38,582 nucleotides of DNA from HKST-UBA85 sp035654775. Lineage in GTDB: Bacteria; Bacteroidota; Bacteroidia; Flavobacteriales; Flavobacteriaceae. The translations under genes were made by a program, and so were the position numbers. This document shows, piece by piece, positions 1 through 7,932 of the stretch (within the stretch, counting starts at the first letter, position 1; the number at the start of each line of letters is the position of its first letter). The notes under the pieces were generated by a model, which did no database searches, was not told the origin of the DNA, and saw nothing but the letters and a program-made list of their open reading frames with translations. The DNA lies in NCBI GenBank assembly GCA_035654775.1, contig DASRWB010000046.1, forward strand, positions 1 to 38,582. The letters run 5' to 3'.

Positions 1-884
1 GCATCGGGCACGTTTACCGAACACGCTTCATAGAAGTATTCTATTTTCCCTTTTCCCGATCCAAAATTTGGGTCGTTTTCTATTACAATATTTATCTCAA
101 CCAATCTGCCGCCGGCATCAAACAAGATATAGCTTCCTTGATAACCGGTCTCTACTACACTAAACTTTGTACAGCCTGAATTTCCTCTACAGGATTGTGT
201 GGATTCTTTGTATTGACCCGCTACTTCCGAAGCTCTGAAGTGTTCCGGCTTGAGGACAAAAGGAAAGTCTACATGCATAAAAGGATATACTTTGAGTCCG
301 TTATTTTTCATTTTTTCCATGGCTTCCCAAATGACTCCTTGTGGAAGTTTATAGGCACTTGCCATCATGCTGGGTGTTATCATACTCATACCTTCCATAG
401 CCAGTAAACCGGTTTTATTGTAGCGTTTTTCGGTTTCGTTGTAGGCTATAAAATAGCCTTCACTGTCGTGATATGAGGTTTGAGGTTTTCCTGTATTTTG
501 GTCTATCCAGTTGGATTGCATGGCAACGGCATCAGCATCAAAAAATGAAGTGATTGTAGCCTGTTTTTCTTCATCAAATGAAATTACTTTTACATCGGTA
601 GTATAGAATGCTTTTTTAGCTTCTGTATTTATTGCTAATGACGGATTTGCATATTCTACGGTATTTTCTTTTTGTGAGCTGTTATTTTTGTTTTCGTTGC
701 TTCCTTGGGTAACATCATCAATCGTTTTTTCTGTTTTCTTGGAAACAATTTCATCTGTTTTGTTTAGTACTGTGCGCTCTGCAGCTTGTTCTGCTTTCTT
801 TTTTAGTTTCTTTAGTAACTGTGCTTGTGTGTTTGAAACGACTGCCAAACAAGCTACTATAAGAAGTATGTTTTTTAGTTTCAT
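1..884 (-). CDS. Secreted protein of unknown function, 3' end cut by window edge
   Basis: The reading frame starts at ATG 884 and stays open to base 1, giving about 294 residues without a stop, so the C-terminus lies outside the window. Residues 1-22 form a signal peptide with a probable cut after TQA. A lysine-rich amphipathic stretch (LLKKLKKKAEQAAERTV) and a Ser/Asn/Lys-rich linker follow, then a mixed alpha/beta body with a CRGNSGC cysteine pair. This N-terminal layout resembles flavobacterial DUF4412-type or OmpA-linked secreted proteins, but I cannot assign a family from sequence alone. The start codon overlaps the stop of the preceding small gene (ATGA, 884-881), implying translational coupling. 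The gene is downstream of the hybrid regulator gene and may be its target. Function unknown. Confidence 0.8.
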   Translation of the reverse strand, partial: MKLKNILLIVACLAVVSNTQAQLLKKLKKKAEQAAERTVLNKTDEIVSKKTEKTIDDVTQGSNENKNNSSQKENTVEYANPSLAINTEAKKAFYTTDVKVISFDEEKQATITSFFDADAVAMQSNWIDQNTGKPQTSYHDSEGYFIAYNETEKRYNKTGLLAMEGMSMITPSMMASAYKLPQGVIWEAMEKMKNNGLKVYPFMHVDFPFVLKPEHFRASEVAGQYKESTQSCRGNSGCTKFSVVETGYQGSYILFDAGGRLVEINIVIENDPNFGSGKGKIEYFYEACSVNVPD

Positions 885-1102
885 GATTTTGAAATTTTAA
901 TGGTTTTAACGGCTTTTTTATTTTGCATGATGTTGATGATATAGTTTCCGTTTTTTAAATGGTCTATATGGATGTAAATTTTATTTACTTCTTTTAAGAA
1001 TTCATCTTTTTTTATCACGTTGATAACCTCTTTTTTAAGCAGGTTGAAAGGAAAGTAGCTCATGTGGCAGTATAAAGGTATACTAACACCGTGTGAATGC
1101 AT
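881..1102 (-). CDS. Orphan small protein resembling a T9SS C-terminal sorting tail
   Basis: This is a 73-codon frame, or 60 codons if translation begins at the second ATG at 1063, which I find as likely. There is no signal peptide. The last 30 or so residues (HIDHLKNGNYIINI, then KAVKTIKISK) follow the pattern of the final strands of type A type IX secretion sorting domains (L-x-x-G-x-Y-x-x-x-I, then a basic K-x-I-x-x tail), but no cargo domain precedes them. The TGA stop overlaps the ATG of the next gene by 4 nt, which strongly supports real translation. A weak -7-like element (TACCTTTA) lies at 1080-1073 on the minus strand. The resemblance is a pattern judgement and the role is unknown. 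Confidence 0.6.
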   Translation of the reverse strand: MHSHGVSIPLYCHMSYFPFNLLKKEVINVIKKDEFLKEVNKIYIHIDHLKNGNYIINIMQNKKAVKTIKISKS

Positions 1103-1107
1103 TTCAA

Positions 1108-1139
1108 TTATGTAACAAAGTGTGTCACTTATGTAACAA
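1108..1139 (-). promoter_or_regulatory. Direct repeat with 21-bp period, probable response-regulator operator
   Basis: The 11-mer TTGTTACATAA (minus strand) occurs perfectly at 1139-1129 and again at 1118-1108, a period of exactly 21 bp, or two helical turns. It fills the short gap between the hybrid AraC regulator's stop at 1154 and the small gene downstream. AraC-family proteins commonly bind direct repeats spaced by about two turns. That this pair is the regulator's own target is an inference from position and spacing. Confidence 0.55.
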
Positions 1140-1153
1140 TGCTGTATATGACG

Positions 1154-3430
1154 TTACTTTTTTGTTTTTAGCAGGTATTCTTTAGGCGTGCAGTTGTAGG
1201 TATCTTTAAAACACCTTATAAAATAGGATGGCGTATTAAATCCGGTTTGATAGGCTATTTCCGAAATGGTATAATCAGCATTTTTCAAAAGGGCTTTTGC
1301 AATTTTAAGTCTTTCGTTTTTGATGAATTCCGAAGTGCTTAATCCGGTGAGCGCTTTTAATTTTCTATGCAATTGCATTCGGCTCATGTGTAAAGACTTA
1401 CTCAAATTTTCTGAAGTAAAATGAGGTTGTAAAAGGTTTTCTTTAAGGACTTCTTGAAGGTTTTTAAAAAATTGTTCTTCGGTGTTTAGTATTTGTATGT
1501 TGTGAAAATCCAGTTCATTACCGGAGCGATAATGCGCCTGAATTTTCTTTCGGTTTTCGATAATTTTTTCTATTTGTATTTTTAGTTTATCACTACTGAA
1601 AGGTTTGGTAACATACGCATCTGCTCCTGATTTTAAACCTTGTATTTCATTTATTTCACCGGATTTTGCGGTAAGTAAAACGATAGGAATGTGGCTTGTT
1701 TTTTCATTTGACTTCAATGTATTGCAAAGTTCAATTCCATCTGTAAGAGGCATCATCACATCGCTTATTACAATATCGGGAATTTGATTTATTCCCGTAT
1801 GAATGCCTTCTTTTCCATTAGCCGCTTCCAGAATTTTGTATTGCCCGTTGAAAATAGACTTTATAAACATTCGAATGTCATCATCGTCTTCTACCACTAA
1901 AAGTACCGGTTTTTCTTTTTGCTTTTTGGCTTCCTTAGGGTGTGATTTTTTTTCCGGATAAGCATCTGTATCATCTGCCATTTCCAAATCGGTTTCTGAA
2001 ATTTCTGAGGACGTAAAGCAAGAACGCCCTACCGGAAGGGTCACCACAAACTGAATTTCGTCAGTGTTTAAGGTATGTGCCACTATATTGCCATGCGCCA
2101 AGGCAACTAATTCTTTAACCAGCGAAAGCCCAATGCCCACACCTTCACTTTGTTTGCTGTTTTGATAGTAGCGCTGAAACAATATCGGTAATTCCTCATC
2201 TTTCAACCGGTTTCCATTGTTTAACACCGACAAGGTTACATGCTCTTCATTTTTATTGACTTCAAAAAAGATGTATCCTTTTGCGGGTGTATATTTTACT
2301 GCATTTTGAAGCAGGTTAGAAACAATTTTATCCACTACATCTTTATCAAACCAAACTTTGTTCATCTGTGCTATGGTATAGGTAAATGTAATTTTTTTCT
2401 CTTTGGCTTTAAATTCAAAAGCTGTGGCAAGTTGTTTTAACAGTACAGACAAGTTACCTTGAGAAACTGCCAGTTTCAGGTTTCCTGTTTCCAGTTTTGA
2501 GAGGTCTAAAAGTTGGTTTACCAGGTTTAACAGTCTTTTGGCGTTACGCTTTATCAGGTTGAGTTCGGCTTTGTCTTTTTTAGAAATGTTGGGTTTTGCC
2601 AATTGGTTTTCAATGGGTCCGGAAATTAAGGTTAACGGTGTCCGAAATTCATGGGATATATTGTTGTAAAGCTTGGTTTTAAACTCATCCAGTTTTTTTA
2701 TTTTGTCTTTTTCAATTTCTATTAAATTGAACTTATAACCCAAGCCCAAAGAGAAGCAAAGCATTTCCAGAAAAACACCCAATTGTGAGGCATTAAAGTT
2801 GTAAAAGCCAAACAAATTGTTGGCGTAAATTCCTTGACTGTACTCTACATTTGAAGCGGTATACATGCCTAAAACAGTAAATGCAATAAGGAAAATATTA
2901 CTTACCAGTATATAGTATCGCAAGGTAGATTTAATTACCAAAAACGCTCTCACCACTGCATAAATAGAATAAGCATGCAAAGGCATAAAAACAATTGACT
3001 GGTATTTGGCTACCAGTTCAACATTTTGTGTTGTAAGTAAATACACAAAAGACAATACTGAAAAAGCACACAACAGGTAGGTAAAAAAATCTATTTCTCG
3101 AGAAAACTTATAGTGATGGCTTTTAATTTGTGCAAAAACATTTATGAATTTTACGTAAAGTGCTGTTAATAAAAACAAAAGAGGCAACAAAAAACTGGAG
3201 AGCAACTCAACATTGCTTGCCAGTAGTTTAAGTTGTAACATTAAATCTATTCGTATAAAAAAGTAAACGGCAAATAATAAGGCGTAGATTCCGTAGAGCA
3301 AATAATCTTTTTTTCGAACTTGGATATACTCCAAAAGCATATAAAACCCAATGAATAAAAATGCTCCTTGAAAAACAAAAGAAGTAATTATGGCAATCAC
3401 TACATCCGTATGCTGTAAAAGTTCATCCAT
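1154..3430 (-). CDS. Hybrid sensor histidine kinase / response regulator / AraC-type transcription factor
   Basis: A one-protein two-component system of 758 residues. Residues 8-235 carry about seven hydrophobic helices of the 7TMR-DISM kind, with no large periplasmic domain. The HisKA domain follows, with the H box NISHEFRTPL and phospho-acceptor H260. The HATPase domain has its N box near N376 and the glycine box GVGIGLSLV at 430-438. After an acidic/lysine-rich linker (about 475-507) comes a receiver domain with the DDDD cluster near 515-518, phospho-acceptor D557 and K609. An AraC-type HTH occupies about 660-755 (ISEIAYQTGFNTPSYFIRCFK). The fusion can sense, phosphorelay and bind DNA in one membrane-anchored chain. 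Unlike many Bacteroidetes hybrid kinases it lacks a Reg_prop beta-propeller, so the ligand may be small or sensed in the membrane. The spaced repeat 15 nt past its stop is a plausible target. Confidence 0.95.
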   Translation of the reverse strand: MDELLQHTDVVIAIITSFVFQGAFLFIGFYMLLEYIQVRKKDYLLYGIYALLFAVYFFIRIDLMLQLKLLASNVELLSSFLLPLLFLLTALYVKFINVFAQIKSHHYKFSREIDFFTYLLCAFSVLSFVYLLTTQNVELVAKYQSIVFMPLHAYSIYAVVRAFLVIKSTLRYYILVSNIFLIAFTVLGMYTASNVEYSQGIYANNLFGFYNFNASQLGVFLEMLCFSLGLGYKFNLIEIEKDKIKKLDEFKTKLYNNISHEFRTPLTLISGPIENQLAKPNISKKDKAELNLIKRNAKRLLNLVNQLLDLSKLETGNLKLAVSQGNLSVLLKQLATAFEFKAKEKKITFTYTIAQMNKVWFDKDVVDKIVSNLLQNAVKYTPAKGYIFFEVNKNEEHVTLSVLNNGNRLKDEELPILFQRYYQNSKQSEGVGIGLSLVKELVALAHGNIVAHTLNTDEIQFVVTLPVGRSCFTSSEISETDLEMADDTDAYPEKKSHPKEAKKQKEKPVLLVVEDDDDIRMFIKSIFNGQYKILEAANGKEGIHTGINQIPDIVISDVMMPLTDGIELCNTLKSNEKTSHIPIVLLTAKSGEINEIQGLKSGADAYVTKPFSSDKLKIQIEKIIENRKKIQAHYRSGNELDFHNIQILNTEEQFFKNLQEVLKENLLQPHFTSENLSKSLHMSRMQLHRKLKALTGLSTSEFIKNERLKIAKALLKNADYTISEIAYQTGFNTPSYFIRCFKDTYNCTPKEYLLKTKK

Positions 3431-3514
3431 GAAACTCGCATTATTTGCTACATCAAAACGCCAAAACGTTTATCCTGTGCAGAAAACAGCACCTATAAAA
3501 TAAAGTAGAAGCCT

Positions 3515-3553
3515 CTTTAAACCGTTTGTTAATAGCAAATTAATGGTTTAAAG
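3515..3553. promoter_or_regulatory. Long inverted repeat between aminotransferase and hybrid kinase genes
   Basis: CTTTAAACC at 3515-3523 is matched by its exact reverse complement GGTTTAAAG at 3545-3553. Inside lies a second perfect dyad, TTAAT (3529-3533) and ATTAA (3539-3543) around a 5-nt loop. Both minus-strand genes flank it, so it may end the upstream transcript or act as an operator for the kinase gene. The stem is AT-rich and no long T tract follows on the minus strand, so a standard intrinsic terminator is less likely. Confidence 0.45.
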
Positions 3554-3575
3554 TTACTAAAAAAGTATAAGCGTT

Positions 3576-4769
3576 TTACATTACCGCCTTAATTGCAGTA
3601 ACCATGGTCGCGGCTCGTTGCTTTACTTCGTCTTCGGTCCATGACAATTTAATCAAACACGAAATGTTTCGTCCTATGTAATGGTTTGATTGCTCAAAGG
3701 TTTTGGTTTGAAGGTACTTTAACCCGTTTCTCACTTCAGCGGAAACAGGATATAATGTTTTCAGTTCTTTTAAATGTTCCCATTTTCGAACGTAATGCCA
3801 GTTGTTGTCGTAGTAATGAAAACATCCGTCAATACCTGCACTTTTTAATGCCAAAACTGCTTTTCTTGCCGTTTCCAAATCCGGTAAAAAGAAACTTAAA
3901 AACGAATAGCTTTCTTCGCCGCCTTTAGGCACGGACCTAAATTGTATTTCGGGAATGGTAGCAATAGCTTCTCGAAGTACGGTGTAGTTTCTCTTTTGAA
4001 TCGCAACAAACTCTGCCAAGCGCCTTAGCTGTGCCAGTCCTACGGCAGCATGTAGTTCTGATATTCTGAAATTATAGCCTAAAAACGGATGTGTTTCTGC
4101 GCCTCTGTCATTTCCTATATGGTCGTGGCCATGATCGGAAAAAGAATCGGCATGGGTATAAAACGCTTCGTTATTGGTGACTACAGCACCGCCTTCACCG
4201 GAAGTTATAATTTTTACAAAATCTAATGATAAGCACCCTAAATCGCCTATGCTTCCCAGTGGTTTTCCGTGATAGGTAGCTCCTGTGGCTTGTGAAGAAT
4301 CTTCTATTAGCAACAGGTTGTGCTTTTTAGAGAGTGCCTGTAGTGCATCCATATCAGCCATACTGCCACACATGTGTACGGGCATAATCGCTTTGGTTTT
4401 TGGGGTTATGGCAGCTTCTACCGCTTCAGGATTCAACGTAAGCGTATCGTCTATATCTACCAGTACCGGAATGGCACCCAGCATCATGATGGCTTCAAAA
4501 CTGGCCACAAAGGTAAATGTGGGTACAATAACTTCATCACCGGCACCAATACCTGCAACTGCTAAGGCTACCGAGACTGCGGCCGTTCCGCTGGAAACCA
4601 GTTGTGCGTGTTTTACGTGAAGTTGTTCTTGAAGTTCTTTTTCGAGTGCTTTGGCTTTCCAGTGGCCGTTGCGCAAGGTTTCGAATCCATAGCGCATTAA
4701 AACGCCACTGTTTAAAACGTCTTGTACTTCTTTTCTTTCGGCTTCTCCAAATAGTTCAAATCCGGGCAT
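3576..4769 (-). CDS. DegT/DnrJ/EryC1/StrS-type PLP aminotransferase
   Basis: A fold-type I PLP enzyme of the sugar aminotransferase family, 397 residues, the usual full length. Visible landmarks are the phosphate-binding SSGTAAV (59-65), the aspartate that pairs with the PLP ring nitrogen in IEDSSQ (D157), the Schiff-base lysine K186 in DFVKIITSGEGG, and the YNFRISELHAAVG segment typical of the family. Such enzymes usually aminate keto-sugars for O-antigen, capsule or glycoprotein glycans. However, the neighbours are a nitroreductase and a regulator rather than nucleotide-sugar genes, so the substrate is unclear. It starts 30 nt after the nitroreductase stop on the same strand, so the two are probably co-transcribed. 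Confidence 0.9.
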   Translation of the reverse strand: MPGFELFGEAERKEVQDVLNSGVLMRYGFETLRNGHWKAKALEKELQEQLHVKHAQLVSSGTAAVSVALAVAGIGAGDEVIVPTFTFVASFEAIMMLGAIPVLVDIDDTLTLNPEAVEAAITPKTKAIMPVHMCGSMADMDALQALSKKHNLLLIEDSSQATGATYHGKPLGSIGDLGCLSLDFVKIITSGEGGAVVTNNEAFYTHADSFSDHGHDHIGNDRGAETHPFLGYNFRISELHAAVGLAQLRRLAEFVAIQKRNYTVLREAIATIPEIQFRSVPKGGEESYSFLSFFLPDLETARKAVLALKSAGIDGCFHYYDNNWHYVRKWEHLKELKTLYPVSAEVRNGLKYLQTKTFEQSNHYIGRNISCLIKLSWTEDEVKQRAATMVTAIKAVM

Positions 4770-4799
4770 ATAGTTGATTGTTTGTTATGAATTGTAAAG

Positions 4800-5429
4800 C
4801 TACAATTCCCAAGTGCTTTCAGCAACGGTTTTTCGTACTTTTTTGAAGTTGGCAAATTTGTCGTCTGCGGCTCTGTAACCGATAGGCATGACCAAAACGG
4901 CTTCTAAGCCGGATTCTGTAAGGTGTAAAATTTTATTATAGGCTTCCGGTTCAAAACCTTCCATAGGACAAGTGTCTATTTTTTCCAAAGCACAAACCGT
5001 CAACAGGTTTCCCATGGCTAAATAGGCCTGTTTGGTAGCCCAGTCTTTAATATCCTCATACGTTCGTGAGCTGAAATCTTTTATTAAGAAGTCTTGATAG
5101 GGTTTTAAAATGGTTTTTGGGGTTTGTCTTAAAGTATGTACTCGGTCAAAATATTCAGTTACATAGATTTCATTAATATTGGTTTGGATACAAAAGACCA
5201 AAACGTGCGAGGCTTGCGCCACCTGCTGCTGGTTCATGGTATGTTTTACCAGTTTTTCCTGTAATGACTTATCTTTTATCAAAAGAAGTTTTATTGGCTG
5301 TAACCCATAAGAGGTAGCCGTTAAGTTGAATGCTTCTTTTAAAATGGCTATTTTATCTACTGAAATTATCTTTTCAGGGTCAAACCGTTTGGTGGCATAC
5401 CGCCAGTGTAAACTTTCTAAAACATTCAT
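4800..5429 (-). CDS. NAD(P)H-dependent nitroreductase, NfsB-like
   Basis: An FMN flavoprotein of the nitroreductase superfamily, 209 residues. Recognisable parts are the N-terminal RYATKRFDP (10-18), where Arg and Lys contact the FMN phosphate, the ATSYGLQP segment (38-45), and the C-terminal PIGYRAADDKFANFKKVRK, which closes the flavin site. Family members reduce quinones or nitro compounds with NAD(P)H as cytoplasmic homodimers, and the physiological substrate here cannot be read from sequence. It is the first gene of a likely two-gene transcript with the DegT aminotransferase. A minus-strand TATTTTTG -7-like element at 5454-5447 lies about 18 nt before the ATG, without a convincing -33 partner. 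Confidence 0.9.
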   Translation of the reverse strand: MNVLESLHWRYATKRFDPEKIISVDKIAILKEAFNLTATSYGLQPIKLLLIKDKSLQEKLVKHTMNQQQVAQASHVLVFCIQTNINEIYVTEYFDRVHTLRQTPKTILKPYQDFLIKDFSSRTYEDIKDWATKQAYLAMGNLLTVCALEKIDTCPMEGFEPEAYNKILHLTESGLEAVLVMPIGYRAADDKFANFKKVRKTVAESTWEL

Positions 5430-5537
5430 AGGTCTAAGGTAAAGTGCAAAAATACAACATCCTTTACACTCGGTTTTTAAAATGGCATAGAATAATATTA
5501 TGTTGCTATTGAGGACTTCTAAAAAGTATGGTTTTTA

Positions 5538-5569
5538 TTTGAAAGAAATAAAAAAGGGTTTTATATTTG
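5538..5569 (+). promoter_or_regulatory. Bacteroidetes-type promoter of tRNA-Ser
   Basis: The -33 element TTTG is at 5538-5541 and the -7 element TATATTTG at 5562-5569, separated by 20 nt. This matches the known Bacteroidetes sigma-A consensus (TTTG / about 19 nt / TAnnTTTG). The tRNA begins 10 nt further on. Confidence 0.85.
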
Positions 5570-5579
5570 CAACCGCTTA

Positions 5580-5664
5580 GGAGGAATGGCAGAGTGGTCG
5601 AATGCGGCAGTCTTGAAAACTGTTGAGGGTCACACCTCCGGGGGTTCGAATCCCTCTTCCTCCG
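5580..5664 (+). tRNA. tRNA-Ser (anticodon TGA)
   Basis: An 85-nt class II tRNA. The acceptor arms GGAGGAA (5580-5586) and TTCCTCC (5657-5663) pair perfectly, with discriminator G5664. The anticodon stem-loop GCAGT-CTTGAAA-ACTGT places TGA at 5614-5616. A long variable arm (GAGGGTCACACCTC) and the T loop TTCGAAT identify serine. The 3' CCA is not encoded. Confidence 0.97.
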
Positions 5665-5677
5665 CTGAAAAACAAAG

Positions 5678-5709
5678 AAACCCTTGCAAATGCAGGGGTT
5701 TTGTTTTTT
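5678..5709 (+). terminator. Intrinsic terminator of tRNA-Ser
   Basis: An 11-bp stem (AAACCCTTGCA / TGCAGGGGTTT, one G-U pair) with a 2-nt loop spans 5678-5701. It is followed by a T-rich tail and lies 13 nt after the tRNA. Confidence 0.85.
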
Positions 5710-6159
5710 ACTTCACAACAAATGCACACAAAGCTCGTATGTAAATGCATTTAAGGCTATTTTAATATTAACCCAAGCTGACTAAACGGTGCACACGGGT
5801 TACCTACGGTGCAGCCTCGGGTTTTGTATGGGTTTTGTATGGATTATATACGCTATAGATACGCTATGCATTCGCTATAGATACGCTATACATACGCTAT
5901 ACATACGCTATACATACGCTATAGATACGCTATAGCTTTTGGATTTTAAAGGGAGTTTTTAGTGTTTTTAAGAACGGTAAGCTATTGATTACTAATATAT
6001 TAAAAATTTATTACAATGCAGTGTTTTTTATCGGAAAAAATTTTAATGCTGTTGAATGTTTTTTATGGTATTATGACCGGTTTAAACCGTACTGCTTTAC
6101 TACTTTGTATTTTTTTTGTGTACTTAGTTATCCTCTTTTTTCAAAAGAAAAGGAAACCT
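5710..6159. other. Gene-free stretch containing tandem repeats
   Basis: This 450-nt gap lies between the tRNA-Ser terminator and the convergent UspA gene. The first part is non-repetitive. From 5786 to 5826 there are two degenerate 20-21-bp copies beginning ACGGTGCA, overlapping a following 11-bp repeat array. The rest (5936-6159) is AT-rich and includes the perfect 12-bp palindrome CGGTTTAAACCG at 6078-6089. I see no RNA gene or credible coding frame. Confidence 0.7.
5819..5935. repeat. 11-bp tandem repeat array
   Basis: Eight consecutive 11-mers of ATACGCTATAG and close variants (ending AG, AC or GC; one ATTCGCTATAG) run without gaps from 5848 to 5935. Two perfect copies of a different 11-mer, GGGTTTTGTAT, sit just before them (5819-5840), followed by a partial GGATTAT. 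The unit length is one helical turn, so each copy faces the same side of the DNA. It is non-coding and follows the tRNA-Ser terminator. Confidence 0.92.
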
Positions 6160-6999
6160 TTACCTTGCCATAACCAAAACAGGTATCGCTATATTTGCAA
6201 GCTCTTTTTTAACATGGGTTTTTACAAACAGCCTGTCAAAAAAACGATGTTTGGCATTTGTGATACACAATAGTTGCATGTTATTTTCTTCTATATAATT
6301 ATGAATTGCAGTAAATACCTCATCGCTATCTAAGTCTACAAACCGATGTGGAATTTCCCGGAGTATGGTGTCCAGGTTTTTTTTATTTTGCTTTTGGCTT
6401 TCGGTTAATTCGGTTCCGGAAAAAACATGAAGTATGGTGGTTTCGGCGTGGTGAATTTGTACTATTTTTTTACTTATTTTGAATAGGTTAGCCTGATAGT
6501 GTGTGTTGTAATTTGTGGTGAATGCTATTTTTTTTATCGGCTTGAAGGTATAGGCGTTTGGTACTGCCAGAACCGGGCGCAGGCATTGCTGAATGGCATG
6601 CATGGTATTGCTGCCGAAAATGGTTTTTTCCAGATTTGAACTGCCTTTTGTACCCATTACTATAAGATCTATATTCTCCAGTGCAACCACTTGATTAAAG
6701 GCATCCAGGAAATTGTCATAGTCTAAACGTGTGGTAAAGGTATGTTTGGGGTTGTTGAATTGCGCAATAATGTCTTCTTTTAAGCCTTCAATGGCATTTT
6801 TAGTGCTTGAAATGACGGAATCGTAGATAGAGGCTGAGGGTTTTACTGAAATAATATCATCGGTAATGTAAGTAGAAGCCCGAACCACGTGCCACAAATA
6901 AAATTCAACCTTTTCATTTTCAAAAAGTTGTACTGCATAATCTATGGCATATTTCGCATTGCTTGAAAAATCTGTGGGTAATAGGATTTTCATTTTCAT
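6160..6999 (-). CDS. Tandem universal stress protein (two UspA domains)
   Basis: A cytoplasmic stress protein of 279 residues with two Usp domains (about 3-150 and 155-279). The first begins with the typical KILLPTDFSSNAKYAIDYA and carries the ATP-binding signature G116-x2-G119-x9-G129-S130. In the second domain the corresponding region (NAKHRFFDRLFVKTHVKKE) has lost the glycines, so only the N-terminal half is expected to bind nucleotide. This active-plus-degenerate arrangement is known in tandem Usp proteins. The gene stands alone on the minus strand. ATG 6999 is used, although the internal Met at 6993 is an equally good start. Confidence 0.9.
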   Translation of the reverse strand: MKMKILLPTDFSSNAKYAIDYAVQLFENEKVEFYLWHVVRASTYITDDIISVKPSASIYDSVISSTKNAIEGLKEDIIAQFNNPKHTFTTRLDYDNFLDAFNQVVALENIDLIVMGTKGSSNLEKTIFGSNTMHAIQQCLRPVLAVPNAYTFKPIKKIAFTTNYNTHYQANLFKISKKIVQIHHAETTILHVFSGTELTESQKQNKKNLDTILREIPHRFVDLDSDEVFTAIHNYIEENNMQLLCITNAKHRFFDRLFVKTHVKKELANIAIPVLVMAR

Positions 7000-7145
7000 C
7001 TGTTTATAATTAAGCTAAAGCTACAACTCTTTTTCTAGTATTTTAATGAGATTTGTCAGAAAAAATATTTAAAATAGTAAGGGTGTAATGCTTAAAGTTT
7101 TATACTTTCGGCATAGATTGTGATATTAATCTATAAACCCTATAT

Positions 7146-7925
7146 ATGAGATTTATTTTTCTGTGGTTATTTGTTTTATTTACTCAGGCGGTTTTTACAC
7201 AAAACTATGCGGTTTCGGGCAATGAAAAGTTGGTGTTTACGGCCTCATACAACATGTCCGGTATTTTGACGGATATTGCTCAGGTAACCATGCAAACCAG
7301 TACTATTGAAACTTCGGGTACTACGCTGCTTCGGTTAAAATGCACGGCGGCGACCTATAAAAACTGGGATAGTTTTTTTAAAATAAGAGACCTTTATGAG
7401 AGTTATGTAAACCCAAGCTCGCTTATTCCTTATTTGTACAAGCGGGATATTCTGGAAGGCAGTTATACCAAGTTTATGGAATACAAATACAATCATAAAG
7501 AAAATAAAGTGAAGAGTTTGCTTCGCAAAAAGCGAAAAGACGGTGCGTTTTATGAAGAAAACAAAACCCTTAGCCTCAGCAACGGTGCAAAAGATATAGT
7601 GGCTACCTTATATAAACTGCGAACCTTAGACTTTAGTAAAGCGCCTGTAGGGAAGACAAAAACGCTGTTGGTTCTTTTTGACAATGTAGAGCATCCGGTA
7701 ACCTTCACCTATTTGGGCACAGAAAGTATTGCAACGGCCTTAGGTAAAAAAACGTGTCATAAACTGGCTATTTCGATGAATAACACGAATGTACTTAAAG
7801 GAAACAGAGACAACTTACTATGGTTAACTGCCGACGAAAATAAAGTTCCCGTTTACGTGAAGTTTAAAATTCCTGTTGGGAATGGCGAATTAAAAATTAA
7901 ATCGGTTTCGGGATTAAAAAACTAA
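7146..7925 (+). CDS. DUF3108 secreted protein
   Basis: A 259-residue exported protein with signal peptide 1-18 (FTQAVFTQ end). The mature part matches the DUF3108 pattern: a GEKLVF-like opening (NEKLVFTASYNMSG), the YESYVNPSSLIPYLYKRDI segment, a conserved basic patch, and a late WLTADENKVPVYVKFKIPVG. The family has a beta-rich fold proposed for the periplasm or outer membrane, with no established activity. It is followed 7 nt later by the small membrane protein gene, so the two are probably co-transcribed. Some Bacteroidetes homologues occur near envelope genes, but nothing here fixes the role. Confidence 0.88.
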   Translation: MRFIFLWLFVLFTQAVFTQNYAVSGNEKLVFTASYNMSGILTDIAQVTMQTSTIETSGTTLLRLKCTAATYKNWDSFFKIRDLYESYVNPSSLIPYLYKRDILEGSYTKFMEYKYNHKENKVKSLLRKKRKDGAFYEENKTLSLSNGAKDIVATLYKLRTLDFSKAPVGKTKTLLVLFDNVEHPVTFTYLGTESIATALGKKTCHKLAISMNNTNVLKGNRDNLLWLTADENKVPVYVKFKIPVGNGELKIKSVSGLKN

Positions 7926-7932
7926 ACTAGAC

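Noticed and set aside
4285..4620. 111-residue plus-strand frame within the DegT aminotransferase
   Set aside because: The Ser/Ala/Thr-rich composition is what the antisense of this gene would give, and the real gene has all its motifs.
5848..5935. CRISPR-like array
   Set aside because: The units are 11 bp and contiguous without spacers, and no cas gene is nearby.
6016..6273. Plus-strand frame with a hydrophobic segment, convergent with UspA
   Set aside because: It overlaps the well-supported end of the UspA gene on the other strand, its C-terminal part is antisense to coding sequence, and no promoter or conserved motif supports it.
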